Source: Solirubrobacterales bacterium
GTDB taxonomy: Bacteria; Actinomycetota; Thermoleophilia; Solirubrobacterales; Solirubrobacteraceae
Assembly: GCA_019240115.1 (NCBI GenBank)
Contig: JAFAYV010000012.1
Coordinates: 1 to 60,654 of the forward strand
Direction: 5' to 3'
Length of the DNA: 60,654 nucleotides
The position numbers were made by a program, and so were the translations under genes. Positions 13,637-22,807 of the stretch are shown piece after piece. The notes under the pieces were generated by a model. The model saw only the letters and a list, made by a program, of their open reading frames with translations. It searched no databases and was not told the DNA's origin. The number at the start of each line of letters is the position of its first letter. Position 1 is the stretch's first letter.

Positions 13637-15589
13637 ATGAGCGAGGAGCCCCAGCTGCTGTGGGAGCCGTCGGCGGAGGCGGTGCGCAACGCGATCATCA
13701 CCCGGTTCCAGGAGTGGCTCGCCGACCGGCGGGGACTGACCTTGCGCTCCTATGACGAGCTGTGGCGGTGGTCGGTCGACGACCTCGAGGCGTTCTGGAC
13801 CTCGATCGCCGAGTTCTTCGACGTTCGCTTCTCGCAGGGCGGCGGCATCGCGCTCGGCGATCGGTCGATGCCGGGCGCGGAGTGGTTCCCGGGATCGACG
13901 GTGTCGTGGGCCGAGCACGTCTTCCGCGGCAAGCGCGACGAGGACGTCGCGATTCGTCACGCCTCGGAGAGCCGCGACGACGGCGAGTGGACGTGGGCGC
14001 GGCTGCGCCGCGAGACGGCCCGGATCGCCGCGGGGCTGCGGGCGCTCGGGGTCGGGGAGGGCGACCGGGTGGTGGCCTACATGCCGAACATCCCCGAGAC
14101 GGTCGCCGGCCTGCTGGCGTGCGCGTCGATCGGCGCGACGTGGTCCTCGGCGGCCCCCGAGTTCGGCGCGCGGAGCGTCATCGACCGCTTCGCCCAGGTG
14201 GAGCCGACGGTGCTGCTGGCGATCGACGGCTATCGCTACGGCGGCAAGGACTTCGACCGGGGCGAGATCGTCGAGCGGATCGCCTCCGAGCTGCCGGGGC
14301 TGGCCAAGGTCGCGCGCCTGGGCTACCTCGACGGCTCGGGCTGGGAGGATGGCTTCCTCGGCCCCGAGGACGCCGAGCTGAGCTTCGCGGCGCTGCCCTT
14401 CGACCATCCGCTCTGGGTCCTGTACAGCTCGGGCACGACCGGCCTGCCCAAGCCGATCGTCCACAGCCAGGGAGGCATCCTGCTCGAGCAGCTCAAGCTC
14501 GCGCTCCACCTCGACGCCCAGTCGGGCGACCGCGTGTTCTGGTTCTCGACCACCGGCTGGATGATGTGGAACTTCCTCGTCGGCGTCCTGCTCACCGAGG
14601 CCTCGATCATCCTCTTCGACGGCAACCCCGGCCATCCGTCGCTCGACCGCCTCTGGGACCTCGCCGCCGACACCGGAATGACGACCTTCGGGACCAGCGC
14701 CGCCTACATCGGCTCGTGCATGAAGGCCGAGGTGCAGCCCCGCTCGGGCCGCGATCTCGGCGCGCTGCGCGCCGTCGGATCGACGGGCTCGCCGCTCTCC
14801 CCGGAGGCCTTCCAGTGGGTCTACGACGCGCTCGGCGCCGACACCTGGCTGTTCTCGACCTCCGGGGGAACCGACATGTGCACGGCGTTCATCGGCGGCG
14901 TGCCGGTGCTGCCGGTCTACCTCGGCGAGCTGCAGGCGCGCTCGCTCGGCGCCGACGTCCAGGCCTTCGACCCCGACGGCAACGCCCTGACCGACGCGGT
15001 CGGCGAGCTCGTCATCCGCCAGCCGATGCCGTCGATGCCGATCTACCTGTGGGGCGATGAGGACGGCTCGCGGCTGATCGAGTCCTACTACTCGATGTAC
15101 CCGGGCATCTGGCGCCACGGCGACTGGATCGAGATCACCTCCCGGGGCACGGCGATCATCTACGGCCGCTCGGACTCGACGATCAACCGCGGCGGGGTGC
15201 GAATGGGCACGAGCGAGATCTACCGCGCGGTGCTCGACCTCGACGAGGTGCTCGACGCGCTCGTCGTCGACCTGCCACGGGAAGGCACCGACGGCTGGAT
15301 GCCGCTGTTCGTCGTCCTGCGCGAGGGCGTGACGCTCGACGACGACTTGGTCGGCGCGATTCGCGCGCGCGTGCGCGAGGACTGCTCGCCGCGTCACGTG
15401 CCCTCCGAGATCCGGCAGATCGACCAGGTACCCCGGACCCTGTCGGGCAAGGTGCTCGAGGTCCCGGTCAAGCGGATCCTGACCGGGACCCCGGTCGACG
15501 AGGCCGCCTCACGCGAGTCGCTGGCCAATCCCGAGGCGCTCGACTACTTCGTGGCCCTCGGCGACGAATACGCCGGCGCGAACCGGTAG
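13637..15589 (+). CDS. Acetoacetyl-CoA synthetase
   Basis: 650 residues, acyl-adenylate family; ATP-dependent activation of acetoacetate to its CoA thioester. The N-terminal cap (LLWEPSAEAVRNAIITRFQEWL) and the region SFEVFW-like DLEAFWTSIAEFFDV are specific to the acetoacetyl-CoA branch. Core motifs: YSSGTTGLPKPIVHSQGG (P-loop), WFSTTGWMMWNFLVG, YGRSDSTINRGGVRMGTSEIY, and the C-terminal catalytic lysine in PRTLSGKVLEVPVK. ATG 13637 has a CATAAT box 7 bases upstream, so the mRNA may be leaderless. It stands alone between the sigma-factor gene (divergent) and htrA. It could serve ketone-body or polyhydroxyalkanoate metabolism. Confidence 0.93.
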   Translation: MSEEPQLLWEPSAEAVRNAIITRFQEWLADRRGLTLRSYDELWRWSVDDLEAFWTSIAEFFDVRFSQGGGIALGDRSMPGAEWFPGSTVSWAEHVFRGKRDEDVAIRHASESRDDGEWTWARLRRETARIAAGLRALGVGEGDRVVAYMPNIPETVAGLLACASIGATWSSAAPEFGARSVIDRFAQVEPTVLLAIDGYRYGGKDFDRGEIVERIASELPGLAKVARLGYLDGSGWEDGFLGPEDAELSFAALPFDHPLWVLYSSGTTGLPKPIVHSQGGILLEQLKLALHLDAQSGDRVFWFSTTGWMMWNFLVGVLLTEASIILFDGNPGHPSLDRLWDLAADTGMTTFGTSAAYIGSCMKAEVQPRSGRDLGALRAVGSTGSPLSPEAFQWVYDALGADTWLFSTSGGTDMCTAFIGGVPVLPVYLGELQARSLGADVQAFDPDGNALTDAVGELVIRQPMPSMPIYLWGDEDGSRLIESYYSMYPGIWRHGDWIEITSRGTAIIYGRSDSTINRGGVRMGTSEIYRAVLDLDEVLDALVVDLPREGTDGWMPLFVVLREGVTLDDDLVGAIRARVREDCSPRHVPSEIRQIDQVPRTLSGKVLEVPVKRILTGTPVDEAASRESLANPEALDYFVALGDEYAGANR

Positions 15590-15613
15590 CGGCCGTCCTA
15601 CCCTCGTCTTACG

Positions 15614-15630
15614 GAGTTCTTGTCGAACTC
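15614..15630. promoter_or_regulatory. Inverted repeat GAGTTC-N5-GAACTC upstream of htrA
   Basis: A perfect 6-5-6 palindrome 78 bases before the HtrA start, directly after the synthetase gene. It might be a regulator site for the protease or a weak terminator stem. No matching regulator is recognised nearby. Confidence 0.35.
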
Positions 15631-15708
15631 TTTCCGGGTTCACATCGCCGGGTGGTCGGATAGAGGTCGGCACCACACCGTGAAATCTTCAGGAGACGAC
15701 CGATAAGC

Positions 15709-16818
15709 ATGCGCAAGCTCAGCCGATGGATCCCGATCATCGCCGGCGCCGTCGCGGGAGCGATCGTGGCGCTGGTGATCGCCAACGGCTCGAGCTCGAC
15801 GCGTACCGTGACGACGACCGTCACCCAGTCCGGCGGGACCGCCGTCACGCCCACCTCGTTCTCCAGCGGCAAGGGCATGAGCGTCAACCAGATCTACCGC
15901 GCGGCGAGCCCGGGCGTGGTCGACATCGTCGTCACCCAGAACGGCCAGGGCCAGGGCCTGTTCGGTGGCGGCGGATTGACCAAGGGCGAGGGCGCGGGCG
16001 TCGTCTACAACCGGGGCGGCGACATCCTCACCGACGAGCACGTCGTCGCCGGCGCCACCTCGGTGAAGGTCAACCTCCAGGACGGCAAGCAGTACACGGC
16101 GAAGGTGCTGGGCACGGACGCCTCCGACGACGTCGGGGTCATCCACATCGACGCTCCCAGCTCCGAGCTGCACCCGATCGCGCTCGCCGACTCCTCGACC
16201 GCCCGGGTGGGCGACGCCGTCGTCGCGATCGGCAGCCCGTTCGGCCTGCCCGAGACGACGACGAGCGGGATCGTCAGCCAGACCGGCCGCAGCATCACCG
16301 CGCCGAACGACTACACGATCCCCAACGCGATCCAGACCGACGCGGCGATCAACCCCGGCAACTCGGGCGGACCGCTGCTCGACGCCTCCGGCCGGGTCCT
16401 CGGCCTCAACGATCAGATCGAGACCAACAACCAGACCGCCGGCGGCGAAGGGTCGAGCTCCGGCGTCGGGTTCGCCATCCCCTCCGACACCGTCAAGCGG
16501 ATCGCCGAGGGGATCATCAACGGCCATCCGGTCAAGCATCCCTACCTCGGCGTGGGGCTGAACCCGAGCCCGACCGGCGGCGCGCAGATCGGCACGATCA
16601 GGGCCGACACGCCGGCGACGGCCGCGGGGCTGCGCCAGGGCGATGTCATCACCGCGATCGACGGCACGACGGTCACCGACACCGACCAGCTGATCGCCCG
16701 GCTGGACAACTACGCCCCCGGCGACACCGTCACCCTGAGGGTCCGCCGGCAGGGCCAGACCATGCAGGTCAAGGTCACGCTCGGTGCTCGACCCGCTCAG
16801 GCCCAGAACGGCGGCTGA
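15709..16818 (+). CDS. HtrA/DegP-type serine protease with PDZ domain
   Basis: 369 residues; envelope quality-control protease. One N-terminal membrane helix (about 8-26) anchors an extracytoplasmic trypsin domain. Triad: His111 (TDEHVV), Asp141 (SDDVGVIHID) and Ser219 (NPGNSGGPLL). A single PDZ domain follows (about 275-360: YLGVGLNPSPTGGAQIG, AAGLRQGDVITAIDG). AGGAG (15692-15696) is a fair ribosome site before ATG 15709. It is convergent with ppk1. The low-complexity Ser/Thr linker after the helix is probably flexible. Substrates unknown; induction by envelope stress is usual for the family. Confidence 0.95.
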   Translation: MRKLSRWIPIIAGAVAGAIVALVIANGSSSTRTVTTTVTQSGGTAVTPTSFSSGKGMSVNQIYRAASPGVVDIVVTQNGQGQGLFGGGGLTKGEGAGVVYNRGGDILTDEHVVAGATSVKVNLQDGKQYTAKVLGTDASDDVGVIHIDAPSSELHPIALADSSTARVGDAVVAIGSPFGLPETTTSGIVSQTGRSITAPNDYTIPNAIQTDAAINPGNSGGPLLDASGRVLGLNDQIETNNQTAGGEGSSSGVGFAIPSDTVKRIAEGIINGHPVKHPYLGVGLNPSPTGGAQIGTIRADTPATAAGLRQGDVITAIDGTTVTDTDQLIARLDNYAPGDTVTLRVRRQGQTMQVKVTLGARPAQAQNGG

Positions 16819-16869
16819 GCGCACCCAGGAGCCGCGACGATCGATCCGCGCCGCGCCGGACGCCGCGGG

Positions 16870-18999
16870 TCACCCGGCCGCCGAGGCGGCCGCCCACGCC
16901 AGGGTCCGCTCCATCAGCTCGGCGTGGACCGCGCGGGTCCGTCCCGGCCGCCGAGTCCAGGCGCCGTCGGAGCCCAGGGTCCAGGCGTAGGTGTCGTCGT
17001 GCAGACAACGCTCGAGCGTGTCCTGCAGCTCGGCCTGCAGCTCGGGCCGCTGCACCGGGACGAGCAGCTCGACACGGGTGTCGAGGTTGCGCGGCATCAG
17101 GTCGGCGGAGCCGATGTAGTAGACGTGCTCGTCGCCCCGGTGAAAGGAGTAGATCCGCGAGTGCTCGAGGAAGCGCCCGACGACCGAGACGACCTCGATC
17201 GTGTCCGAGACCCCGGGCAGCCCCGGGACCAGACAGCAGATGCCGCGGACGTTGAGCTCGATCGGCACGCCGGCGCGCGAGGCGCGGTACAGCGCCTGGA
17301 TCATCGCGGCGTCGACGAGCGAGTTCATCTTCATCGTGATCCGCGTCGGCCGGCCGGCCTCGTGCGCGCGGATCGTCGCCTCGATCTGCTCGATCATCGG
17401 CTCGCGCAGCCACGTCGGCGCGACCAGCGTCTGGCGCTGCGAGTCGGGGTGGCCGTAGCCGGTGAGCGTGTTGAAGAGGTTGGCCACCTCCTCGCCGATC
17501 CCCGGATCGGTGGTGAAGAAGCCGAAGTCCTCGTACAGGCGGGCGTTCTTGGCGTGGAAGTTGCCGGTGCCGATCATCACGTAGTTGCGGACGGTTCCGC
17601 GCTCGCGCCGGACGACGAGGATCGCCTTGGCGTGCGTCTTCAGCCCCGGGATGCCGTGGACGACGTGCGCCCCGGCCTCCTCCAGCGCCCGGGACCAGTG
17701 GATGTTGGAGCGCTCGTCGAACCGCGCCTTGAGCTCGACCATGCACACCGCCTGCTTGCCCATCTCGGCGGCGGCGATCAACGAGGGGACGAGCGTGGAG
17801 TCGTCCGAGGTGCGGTACACGGTCATCTTGATGGCGAGCACGTTGGCGTCGTCGACCGCCTGCTTGACCAGCCGCTCGACGCTCGTGGTGAACGACTGGT
17901 AGGGATAGTGGACGAGCAGGTCGCCCGAGCGCATCATCGCGAACAGGTCGGGCTGGGCGTCGCGATCGCCGGGATCGGTGACGAGCCCCGGCTGGGTCAC
18001 CGGCGTCCACCCGGCGAAGCGCAGGTCGGGACGCTCCTTGATCGCGGCGATCTGCATCAGATCGCCGAGGTCGAGCAGGCCCTCGACGTCGTAGACCTGG
18101 ATCTCGTCGACGTCGAGCCATTCCAGCAGCCGCGTGCGCAGCGCCGGGTCCATGCTCGCCGACAGCTCGACCCGCACGACCTCGCCGAAGCGCCGACGCC
18201 GCAGCTCGTCCTCGACCGCCTGCAGCAGGTCGTCGGCCTCGTCGGAGACCTCGAAGTCGGCGTCGCGGGTGACCCGGAACAGGTCGTGGCTGACGATCTT
18301 CATTCCCGGGAAGAGCGCCGACAGGTGGCGGGCGATGACGTCCTCGAGCGGGATGAAGGTGTTCTCGGCGATCTCCACGAACCGCGGCAGGACCTCCTTG
18401 GGGACCTTGACGCGGGCGAACGCGTCGCGGTCGGAATCCGGATCTTGCAGCCGCACGATCAGGCTCAGCGACAGGTTCGAGATGTAGGGGAACGGCCGGC
18501 CCGCGCCGACGGCCAGCGGCGTGAGCACCGGGAAGATCTGCTCGCGGAAGTGGCGCTCGATCGTCTCCGCGGGCGCGCCCGACTCCTCGCAGCCGACGAT
18601 CCGGATCCCCTGGCGGCGCAGCTCGGGCCGTACCGCCGTGGAGAACTGGCGAGCGTGGCGGCGGTCCTGCTCGCGCACGCGGGCGTGGACGCGCTGGAGC
18701 ACCTCGGGCGGCGACAGGCCGTCGGGGCCGCGCGCGTCGATCCGCGCGTCGACCTGGTCGTGGACGCCGGCGACGCGGACCATGAAGAAGTCGTCGAGGT
18801 TGGTGACGAAGATCGACAGGAACTTCAGCCGCTCGATCAGCGGCAGCGACTCGTCCTCGGTCAGCTGGAGCACCCGGTCGTTGAAATCCAGCCACGACAG
18901 CTCGCGGTTGACGTACAGCGACGGGTCGTCGAGGTCGGGAGCCGGCGCGGTGGCCACCGCGCCTTCGCGAGCCTCGGACTGGACGGCTTGGTCGGTCAT
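16870..18999 (-). CDS. ppk1: Polyphosphate kinase 1
   Basis: 709 residues; reversible transfer of ATP gamma-phosphate to polyphosphate. N domain (SLYVNRELSWLDFNDRVLQL), head domain, and two phospholipase-D-like C domains. The autophosphorylation histidine is in LKTHAKAILVVRR; ahead of it are FVEQA-like KQAVDDANVLAIKMTVYRT and after it MIGTGNFHAKNARLYEDFGFFTTDP. In E. coli the fourth residue of the YAHIGTGN segment is a second essential His (H454); here that place is Met, with a His a few residues on. Start ATG 18999 is 1 base after the sixA stop, so sixA-ppk1 is an operon, with ppx just upstream. Confidence 0.96.
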   Translation of the reverse strand: MTDQAVQSEAREGAVATAPAPDLDDPSLYVNRELSWLDFNDRVLQLTEDESLPLIERLKFLSIFVTNLDDFFMVRVAGVHDQVDARIDARGPDGLSPPEVLQRVHARVREQDRRHARQFSTAVRPELRRQGIRIVGCEESGAPAETIERHFREQIFPVLTPLAVGAGRPFPYISNLSLSLIVRLQDPDSDRDAFARVKVPKEVLPRFVEIAENTFIPLEDVIARHLSALFPGMKIVSHDLFRVTRDADFEVSDEADDLLQAVEDELRRRRFGEVVRVELSASMDPALRTRLLEWLDVDEIQVYDVEGLLDLGDLMQIAAIKERPDLRFAGWTPVTQPGLVTDPGDRDAQPDLFAMMRSGDLLVHYPYQSFTTSVERLVKQAVDDANVLAIKMTVYRTSDDSTLVPSLIAAAEMGKQAVCMVELKARFDERSNIHWSRALEEAGAHVVHGIPGLKTHAKAILVVRRERGTVRNYVMIGTGNFHAKNARLYEDFGFFTTDPGIGEEVANLFNTLTGYGHPDSQRQTLVAPTWLREPMIEQIEATIRAHEAGRPTRITMKMNSLVDAAMIQALYRASRAGVPIELNVRGICCLVPGLPGVSDTIEVVSVVGRFLEHSRIYSFHRGDEHVYYIGSADLMPRNLDTRVELLVPVQRPELQAELQDTLERCLHDDTYAWTLGSDGAWTRRPGRTRAVHAELMERTLAWAAASAAG

Positions 19000-19000
19000 C

Positions 19001-19447
19001 TCACGCCGCCGCCATCCGCCGCGCGGCGATCGCGCTGATCTCGGTGGGGCGCAGCAGGACGACCAGCTCGCCCTTGGCGATCGCCGCCAGCCCGCCCTTC
19101 TTCATCCGCGACTGAGCGCCGGTCAGGTCGTGGAGGGTCAACGAGAACGAGGGGTCGTGACCGACGAGCAGCACGTTGGACAGGCCCGCGGTGAGGTCGG
19201 CGACGTCGAACGGCTCCCCGGACAGGCGCCGCTCCGGCGCCGGCTCGAGGCCCAGTGAGGCGCACGCGAGCTGCGCGGTCTGCAGCGCGCGGACCTTGGG
19301 ACTAGACAGGCAGAGCTCGATCTCCGCGCCGAGCAGCTCGAGGGCCCAACCGGCGGCCTGGGCCTGCCGGACGCCCCGCTCGGTCAGCGCGCGCTCGTCA
19401 TCGGGCGTGCCGTCCGCCGCCTCGGCGTGACGCAGGAGCCACAGCAT
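19001..19447 (-). CDS. sixA: SixA-type phosphohistidine phosphatase
   Basis: 148 residues, histidine-phosphatase fold. The catalytic LLRHAEA motif (His7) is at the N-terminus, and the second His is in NVLLVGHDPSFSLTLHDL. The small size, without the capping inserts of phosphoglycerate mutase, indicates SixA, which removes phosphate from phosphohistidine proteins. It lies between ppx and ppk1 in one direction and 1 base before ppk1, whose product works through a phosphohistidine; a functional link is possible but unproven. A TACAGT box 8 bases before ATG 19447 suggests a private leaderless promoter. Confidence 0.88.
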   Translation of the reverse strand: MLWLLRHAEAADGTPDDERALTERGVRQAQAAGWALELLGAEIELCLSSPKVRALQTAQLACASLGLEPAPERRLSGEPFDVADLTAGLSNVLLVGHDPSFSLTLHDLTGAQSRMKKGGLAAIAKGELVVLLRPTEISAIAARRMAAA

Positions 19448-19455
19448 GGCCGCAC

Positions 19456-19461
19456 ACTGTA
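19456..19461 (-). promoter_or_regulatory. Candidate -10 box (TACAGT) of sixA-ppk1
   Basis: Minus-strand TACAGT ends 8 bases before the sixA ATG at 19447. It would allow sixA-ppk1 to be transcribed apart from ppx, whose stop codon is 94 bases upstream of sixA. Confidence 0.4.
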
Positions 19462-19541
19462 GACGGCCGGGACGGCCACCAGCGACCGCCACGATGGTCG
19501 CTGTGGCGCCGCGCACCCGGCGACGTCCCGGCGAGATCCCG

Positions 19542-21107
19542 TCAGGCGATCAGCAGCCGGCGGCCGAACACGCGCTCGAACGCCTCGCCGTCGCCGTAGC
19601 GCTCGATGCTCCACCGCGGGAGCGTCAGGTCGCCGCCGGCGGCCAGGCGCAGGTCGACCCCGTCGCCGCCCGGGCGCAACCGTGCGTGCGAGACCGACTG
19701 GTCGCGGCCGCGCTCGAGGTGCTCGGCGAGGCGGAGCACAACCGCGCAGCGATCGAGCAGCGCCTCGTCGGCGGGGCGGGTGACCGACTCAAGCGCCCCG
19801 AGCTTGGGCACGCCCTTGCGGTGATACCGGGTGATCTGGGCGATGAGCGCGCGCTCGCGCGGATCGAACCCCGGCAGCTCGGCGGACTCGATCAGATAGC
19901 GCGAGTGCTTGTGGTGGTCGTCGTAGGCGATCGCCATGCCGACGTCGTGCAGCATCGCCGCCGCCCACAGCAGCTCCCGCTCCCCGGGTACCGGTGCCAC
20001 CAGCCCCTCGCCGGCGAGCGAGTCGAACATCTGCAGTGACAGCTCGGCAACGTGCTCGACGTGGGCGAGGTCGGACTCGTACTGGATCGCGAGGTTGCGG
20101 ACCGCGGCGCCGCGGACATCGTCGACGAGCGGATCGGACTCGGCCAGCAGCGTGCGCGCCAGGAACACCCCCTCGCGCAGCCCCGCCTCGGTGGCCTCGA
20201 GGCCGTCAAAGCCACCGACCGCCACCACGGTCTCGAGCACGAGCGCCGCGGCGAGGATGATGTCCGTCCGCCCCGGCTTGATCCCCGGGACCGACCCGCG
20301 GTCGGCGCTGCGCAGCGCCGCGAGCTGCTCGACGAGCTCGGCCAGCCGGCCGCGCGTGATGACGAACCCCTGGACCCCGAGGTCGACGCCGCCGTCGGCG
20401 TGCTCGGCGGCCGCCGCGAGGTTGCGCACGGCGCCGCCGATGCCGACGAGGCGGCCGCCGATATCGGTCAGCCACGGCGCCTGCGCGAGAGCGTCGCGAG
20501 CGTGGTCGCGCACCCGCGCGAGCTGCTTGCGCTTGGCCGGGCCGCCGGACGCGAGCAGCGCCTCGGTGACGCGCACCGCGCCGAGCGGCAGCGAGATCGA
20601 CTCGTGCGCCCGCCGGTCGGCGACCCGCGTCAGCTGCAGGCTGCCGCCCCCGATGTCGAGCGCGACCCCGTCGGTCAGCGTCGTCGTGTTGACGGCGGCC
20701 ACATAGCCGAAGAACGCCTCCTGGGCGGCGTCGAGGACCTCGATTCGCAGGCCGGTGTGCGCCCGGGCCCGGTGCAGGAACGCCTGCCCGTTGCTCGCGT
20801 CGCGGATCGCCGAGGTGGCGAGGACGTGCACGTCCTCGGGCGCGATCGCGTTGGCGCGGCAGAACCGCGCGAACACCTCCAGCGTCTCGGCGCCACGCGC
20901 CATCGCCTCATCGCCGAGCCGCCCGGTCGCCGCCAGCCCGGCGCCGATCCGCACCGTCTCGTAGAGCTCGTCGGTGCGTTTCCACCACGGGCCGGCGCCG
21001 TAGGTGAACACCACCAGCCGCCAGGAGTTCGAGCCCAGGTCCACGACCGCGACCTGCCGGTTCTCCTGGCCCGAGCGCCCCGAGATCCGCGTCGAGCGCC
21101 AGCTCAC
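19542..21107 (-). CDS. ppx: Ppx/GppA exopolyphosphatase with HD-type C-terminal domain
   Basis: 521 residues; releases phosphate from polyphosphate ends (or hydrolyses pppGpp). The ASKHA N-terminal half has VAVVDLGSNSWRLVVF (about 19-34), the catalytic Glu region in LDAAQEAFFGY, and the phosphate loop DIGGGSLQLTR (about 146-156). The C-terminal half is an HD-like helical domain with MLHDVGMAIAYDDHHKHSRYLI. This longer form, as opposed to the 300-residue actinobacterial type, resembles E. coli Ppx/GppA. GTG 21107 is the listed start; a few residues before the conserved core are uncertain. It precedes sixA and ppk1, making a polyphosphate turnover cluster. Confidence 0.92.
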   Translation of the reverse strand: MSWRSTRISGRSGQENRQVAVVDLGSNSWRLVVFTYGAGPWWKRTDELYETVRIGAGLAATGRLGDEAMARGAETLEVFARFCRANAIAPEDVHVLATSAIRDASNGQAFLHRARAHTGLRIEVLDAAQEAFFGYVAAVNTTTLTDGVALDIGGGSLQLTRVADRRAHESISLPLGAVRVTEALLASGGPAKRKQLARVRDHARDALAQAPWLTDIGGRLVGIGGAVRNLAAAAEHADGGVDLGVQGFVITRGRLAELVEQLAALRSADRGSVPGIKPGRTDIILAAALVLETVVAVGGFDGLEATEAGLREGVFLARTLLAESDPLVDDVRGAAVRNLAIQYESDLAHVEHVAELSLQMFDSLAGEGLVAPVPGERELLWAAAMLHDVGMAIAYDDHHKHSRYLIESAELPGFDPRERALIAQITRYHRKGVPKLGALESVTRPADEALLDRCAVVLRLAEHLERGRDQSVSHARLRPGGDGVDLRLAAGGDLTLPRWSIERYGDGEAFERVFGRRLLIA

Positions 21108-21155
21108 GGCTGGGCATCATGGGGATGGGCGCGGACGTACCGGCGGACGTGCGCG

Positions 21156-21644
21156 TCAGCCGACGCGCGACGCGGTCGCGCGGGGTCGCGGCGGCGTCTC
21201 GGCGGCCGCCTCGGACGCGGCCGCCTCGGGGGCGAGAGGGTCGACCCGGAGATACCGGGTCACCGACAGCGCCAGCAGCAGGGTCATGATCACGGCGCTC
21301 GACGCGCACCACTCGCAGATCGCGTGGATCGAGAAGAGCTCGCGGTAGGTCAGGTAGGCACTGAACAGGAAGCCGATGAGCGTCATCCCGAGGGTGGCCA
21401 CCCGCGTCTCGTCGCGGTCGGGCGCGAGCAGGCCGGCGAGGATCCCCACGTAGCCGATGAGCCCGATCAGCGCCACCGGGACGCCGGCGAGCTCTGACCA
21501 CCGCGAGGTCTGCACCTTCAGGCAGGACTCGCCCGCGGTGCACGCCGGCGGCGTGCCCGAGTAGTGCACGTAGGTGAGGTAGATCGCGACGCCGAGCCCG
21601 ATCACGGCCAGCACCAGCATCGCCATCCGGAGCCTCTGGATCAC
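21156..21644 (-). CDS. Vitamin K epoxide reductase (VKOR) family protein
   Basis: 162 residues with four to five membrane helices. Loop cysteines Cys35 and Cys41 (CTAGESC) and the active-site pair Cys110/Cys113 (CEWC) are the two VKOR redox pairs. It reoxidises a DsbA-like partner with quinone as acceptor, replacing DsbB in actinobacteria. Its start overlaps the end of the DsbA-like gene upstream by 4 bases (ATGA type), so the two are one operon. A basic, Pro/Ala-rich cytoplasmic tail of about 30 residues follows the last helix. Confidence 0.95.
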   Translation of the reverse strand: MIQRLRMAMLVLAVIGLGVAIYLTYVHYSGTPPACTAGESCLKVQTSRWSELAGVPVALIGLIGYVGILAGLLAPDRDETRVATLGMTLIGFLFSAYLTYRELFSIHAICEWCASSAVIMTLLLALSVTRYLRVDPLAPEAAASEAAAETPPRPRATASRVG

Positions 21645-22444
21645 GACACCGATCTGATCTTCGACTGCAGGACGGCGTAGGAGGTCAGCCCGACGATCGG
21701 CTGCGCCTGGCTCTTCGGCCCCGACAGCACGATGGTCGGGGTCTGGTCAAAGCTCGCGTTCTCGGCGGCCTGCAGATCGGAGCGGACCTGGGTGACGAGC
21801 GAGGAGGAGTTGCGATCAGCGCTCCAGCGGCTGTAGTCGAGGCCTGGGATCTGCCTGGCCAGCCCGTCGAGGAAGTCGTCGGTGACGTAGCTCTGGGTCT
21901 CGTCGCCCTGCTCGTGGTAGAAGAGCAGGATGTAGTTCCAGCCGAGCTTCTGCTGTCCGGCCGCCAGGGCGGCCGTCTGGCCGGGGACGAACATCTGGTC
22001 GTTGGCGGTCTGCGAGGCCGTCTCGAGCGCCTTGTAGACGATCTTGACCTTGCCCTGGCGCACCTCGTTGGCGATCAGCTGCTGCTCGGGCCCGAGAGCG
22101 AAGGACCGGCAGACCGGACAGACGAGGTCGCCGTACTCGGTCATCGTGACCTTGGCGGTCGGCGACCCGAGGGTGTTGCCCTGCTGGGGGATGCCCGTCA
22201 ACACGCCGCCGACCGTCGCGGCCGCCTGGCGCGCCTGCGGGCTGGCGGGCTTGGTCGCGGGGGCGGAGGAGGAGCTGCCCCCGCTGGAGACGACGATCGC
22301 GACGACAACGAGCACGACCGCGAGCGCGACCACGCCGCCGAGCATCTGCAGCCGCCGCGCGCGCCGCGCCTTCTCCGCGCGCGCCCGCTCCTCGGCGAGC
22401 CGCCGCTCCCGGGCGGCGTCCTTTTGAGCTTTGCGAGAGGCCAT
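21641..22444 (-). CDS. Membrane-anchored DsbA-like thiol:disulfide oxidoreductase
   Basis: 267 residues. A long, highly charged cytosolic head (Lys/Arg/Glu/Ala, residues 1-32, probably helical), one membrane helix (about 35-53), a Ser/Pro linker, then a thioredoxin fold of the DsbA type: active site Cys109-Pro-Val-Cys112 in YGDLVCPVCRSF, a helical insert and a C-terminal DQTPTIVLSG containing the cis-proline. It introduces disulfides into exported proteins and is recharged by the VKOR encoded directly downstream. The 363 bases upstream hold no gene, so the operon promoter is probably there. Confidence 0.94.
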   Translation of the reverse strand: MASRKAQKDAARERRLAEERARAEKARRARRLQMLGGVVALAVVLVVVAIVVSSGGSSSSAPATKPASPQARQAAATVGGVLTGIPQQGNTLGSPTAKVTMTEYGDLVCPVCRSFALGPEQQLIANEVRQGKVKIVYKALETASQTANDQMFVPGQTAALAAGQQKLGWNYILLFYHEQGDETQSYVTDDFLDGLARQIPGLDYSRWSADRNSSSLVTQVRSDLQAAENASFDQTPTIVLSGPKSQAQPIVGLTSYAVLQSKIRSVS

Positions 22445-22807
22445 CGGGGTCCGGTGCGCGTCGGCCCAGCCGGGCGGGGACGCGTCGCGACGAGCATACC
22501 GGCCGCTTCGCTAGGGCACGCTGATCGCACCCGAAGGATCCCATAAGTGGGGATGGCCGCCGGCGCGCCCGTCGGGATCGGATGAGGTGAGGAGTGGTCG
22601 CCCGGTCAAGGCCGACGTCGGGTGGTGCTGCGAGCCCGTCAAGCAGGTGGCCCGAGAGCCTTGCGCAGCGCGATCGCCTCCCGGGCCAGCCTGGAACCTC
22701 AGCGCGAGAGGGGGCTACCGGGTCCGCTCCGGAGTCAAGCGATGGCAGCGGGCAGCCCGTTTGATCCTGGGCGGTCATCGCGCACGTTGATCTTCAACCC
22801 AGCGCCC
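22445..22807. other. Intergenic region, no gene recognised
   Basis: 363 bases upstream of the DsbA-VKOR operon and downstream of a lipoprotein gene, both minus strand. Short frames exist on each strand but none has a ribosome site or family resemblance. Parts around 22580-22740 look GC-structured (several GGCC/GGGCC complementary stretches), but I could not fit RNase P, SRP, tmRNA or a known riboswitch. Confidence 0.4.

Noticed and set aside
12065-15397. 1110-codon minus-strand frame opposite acetoacetyl-CoA synthetase
   Set aside because: Upstream of the cupin-like end it is antisense or out-of-frame to well-identified genes and shows no domain.
16924-19038. 704-codon plus-strand frame opposite ppk1
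   Set aside because: Shadow of the PPK1 gene; composition rich in Arg/Asp/Val/Leu with no motif.
22560-22790. Possible RNase P, SRP or cobalamin riboswitch RNA in the intergenic region
   Set aside because: None of the invariant sequences of these RNAs (for example the SRP GGAAG loop or the B12 box) is present.
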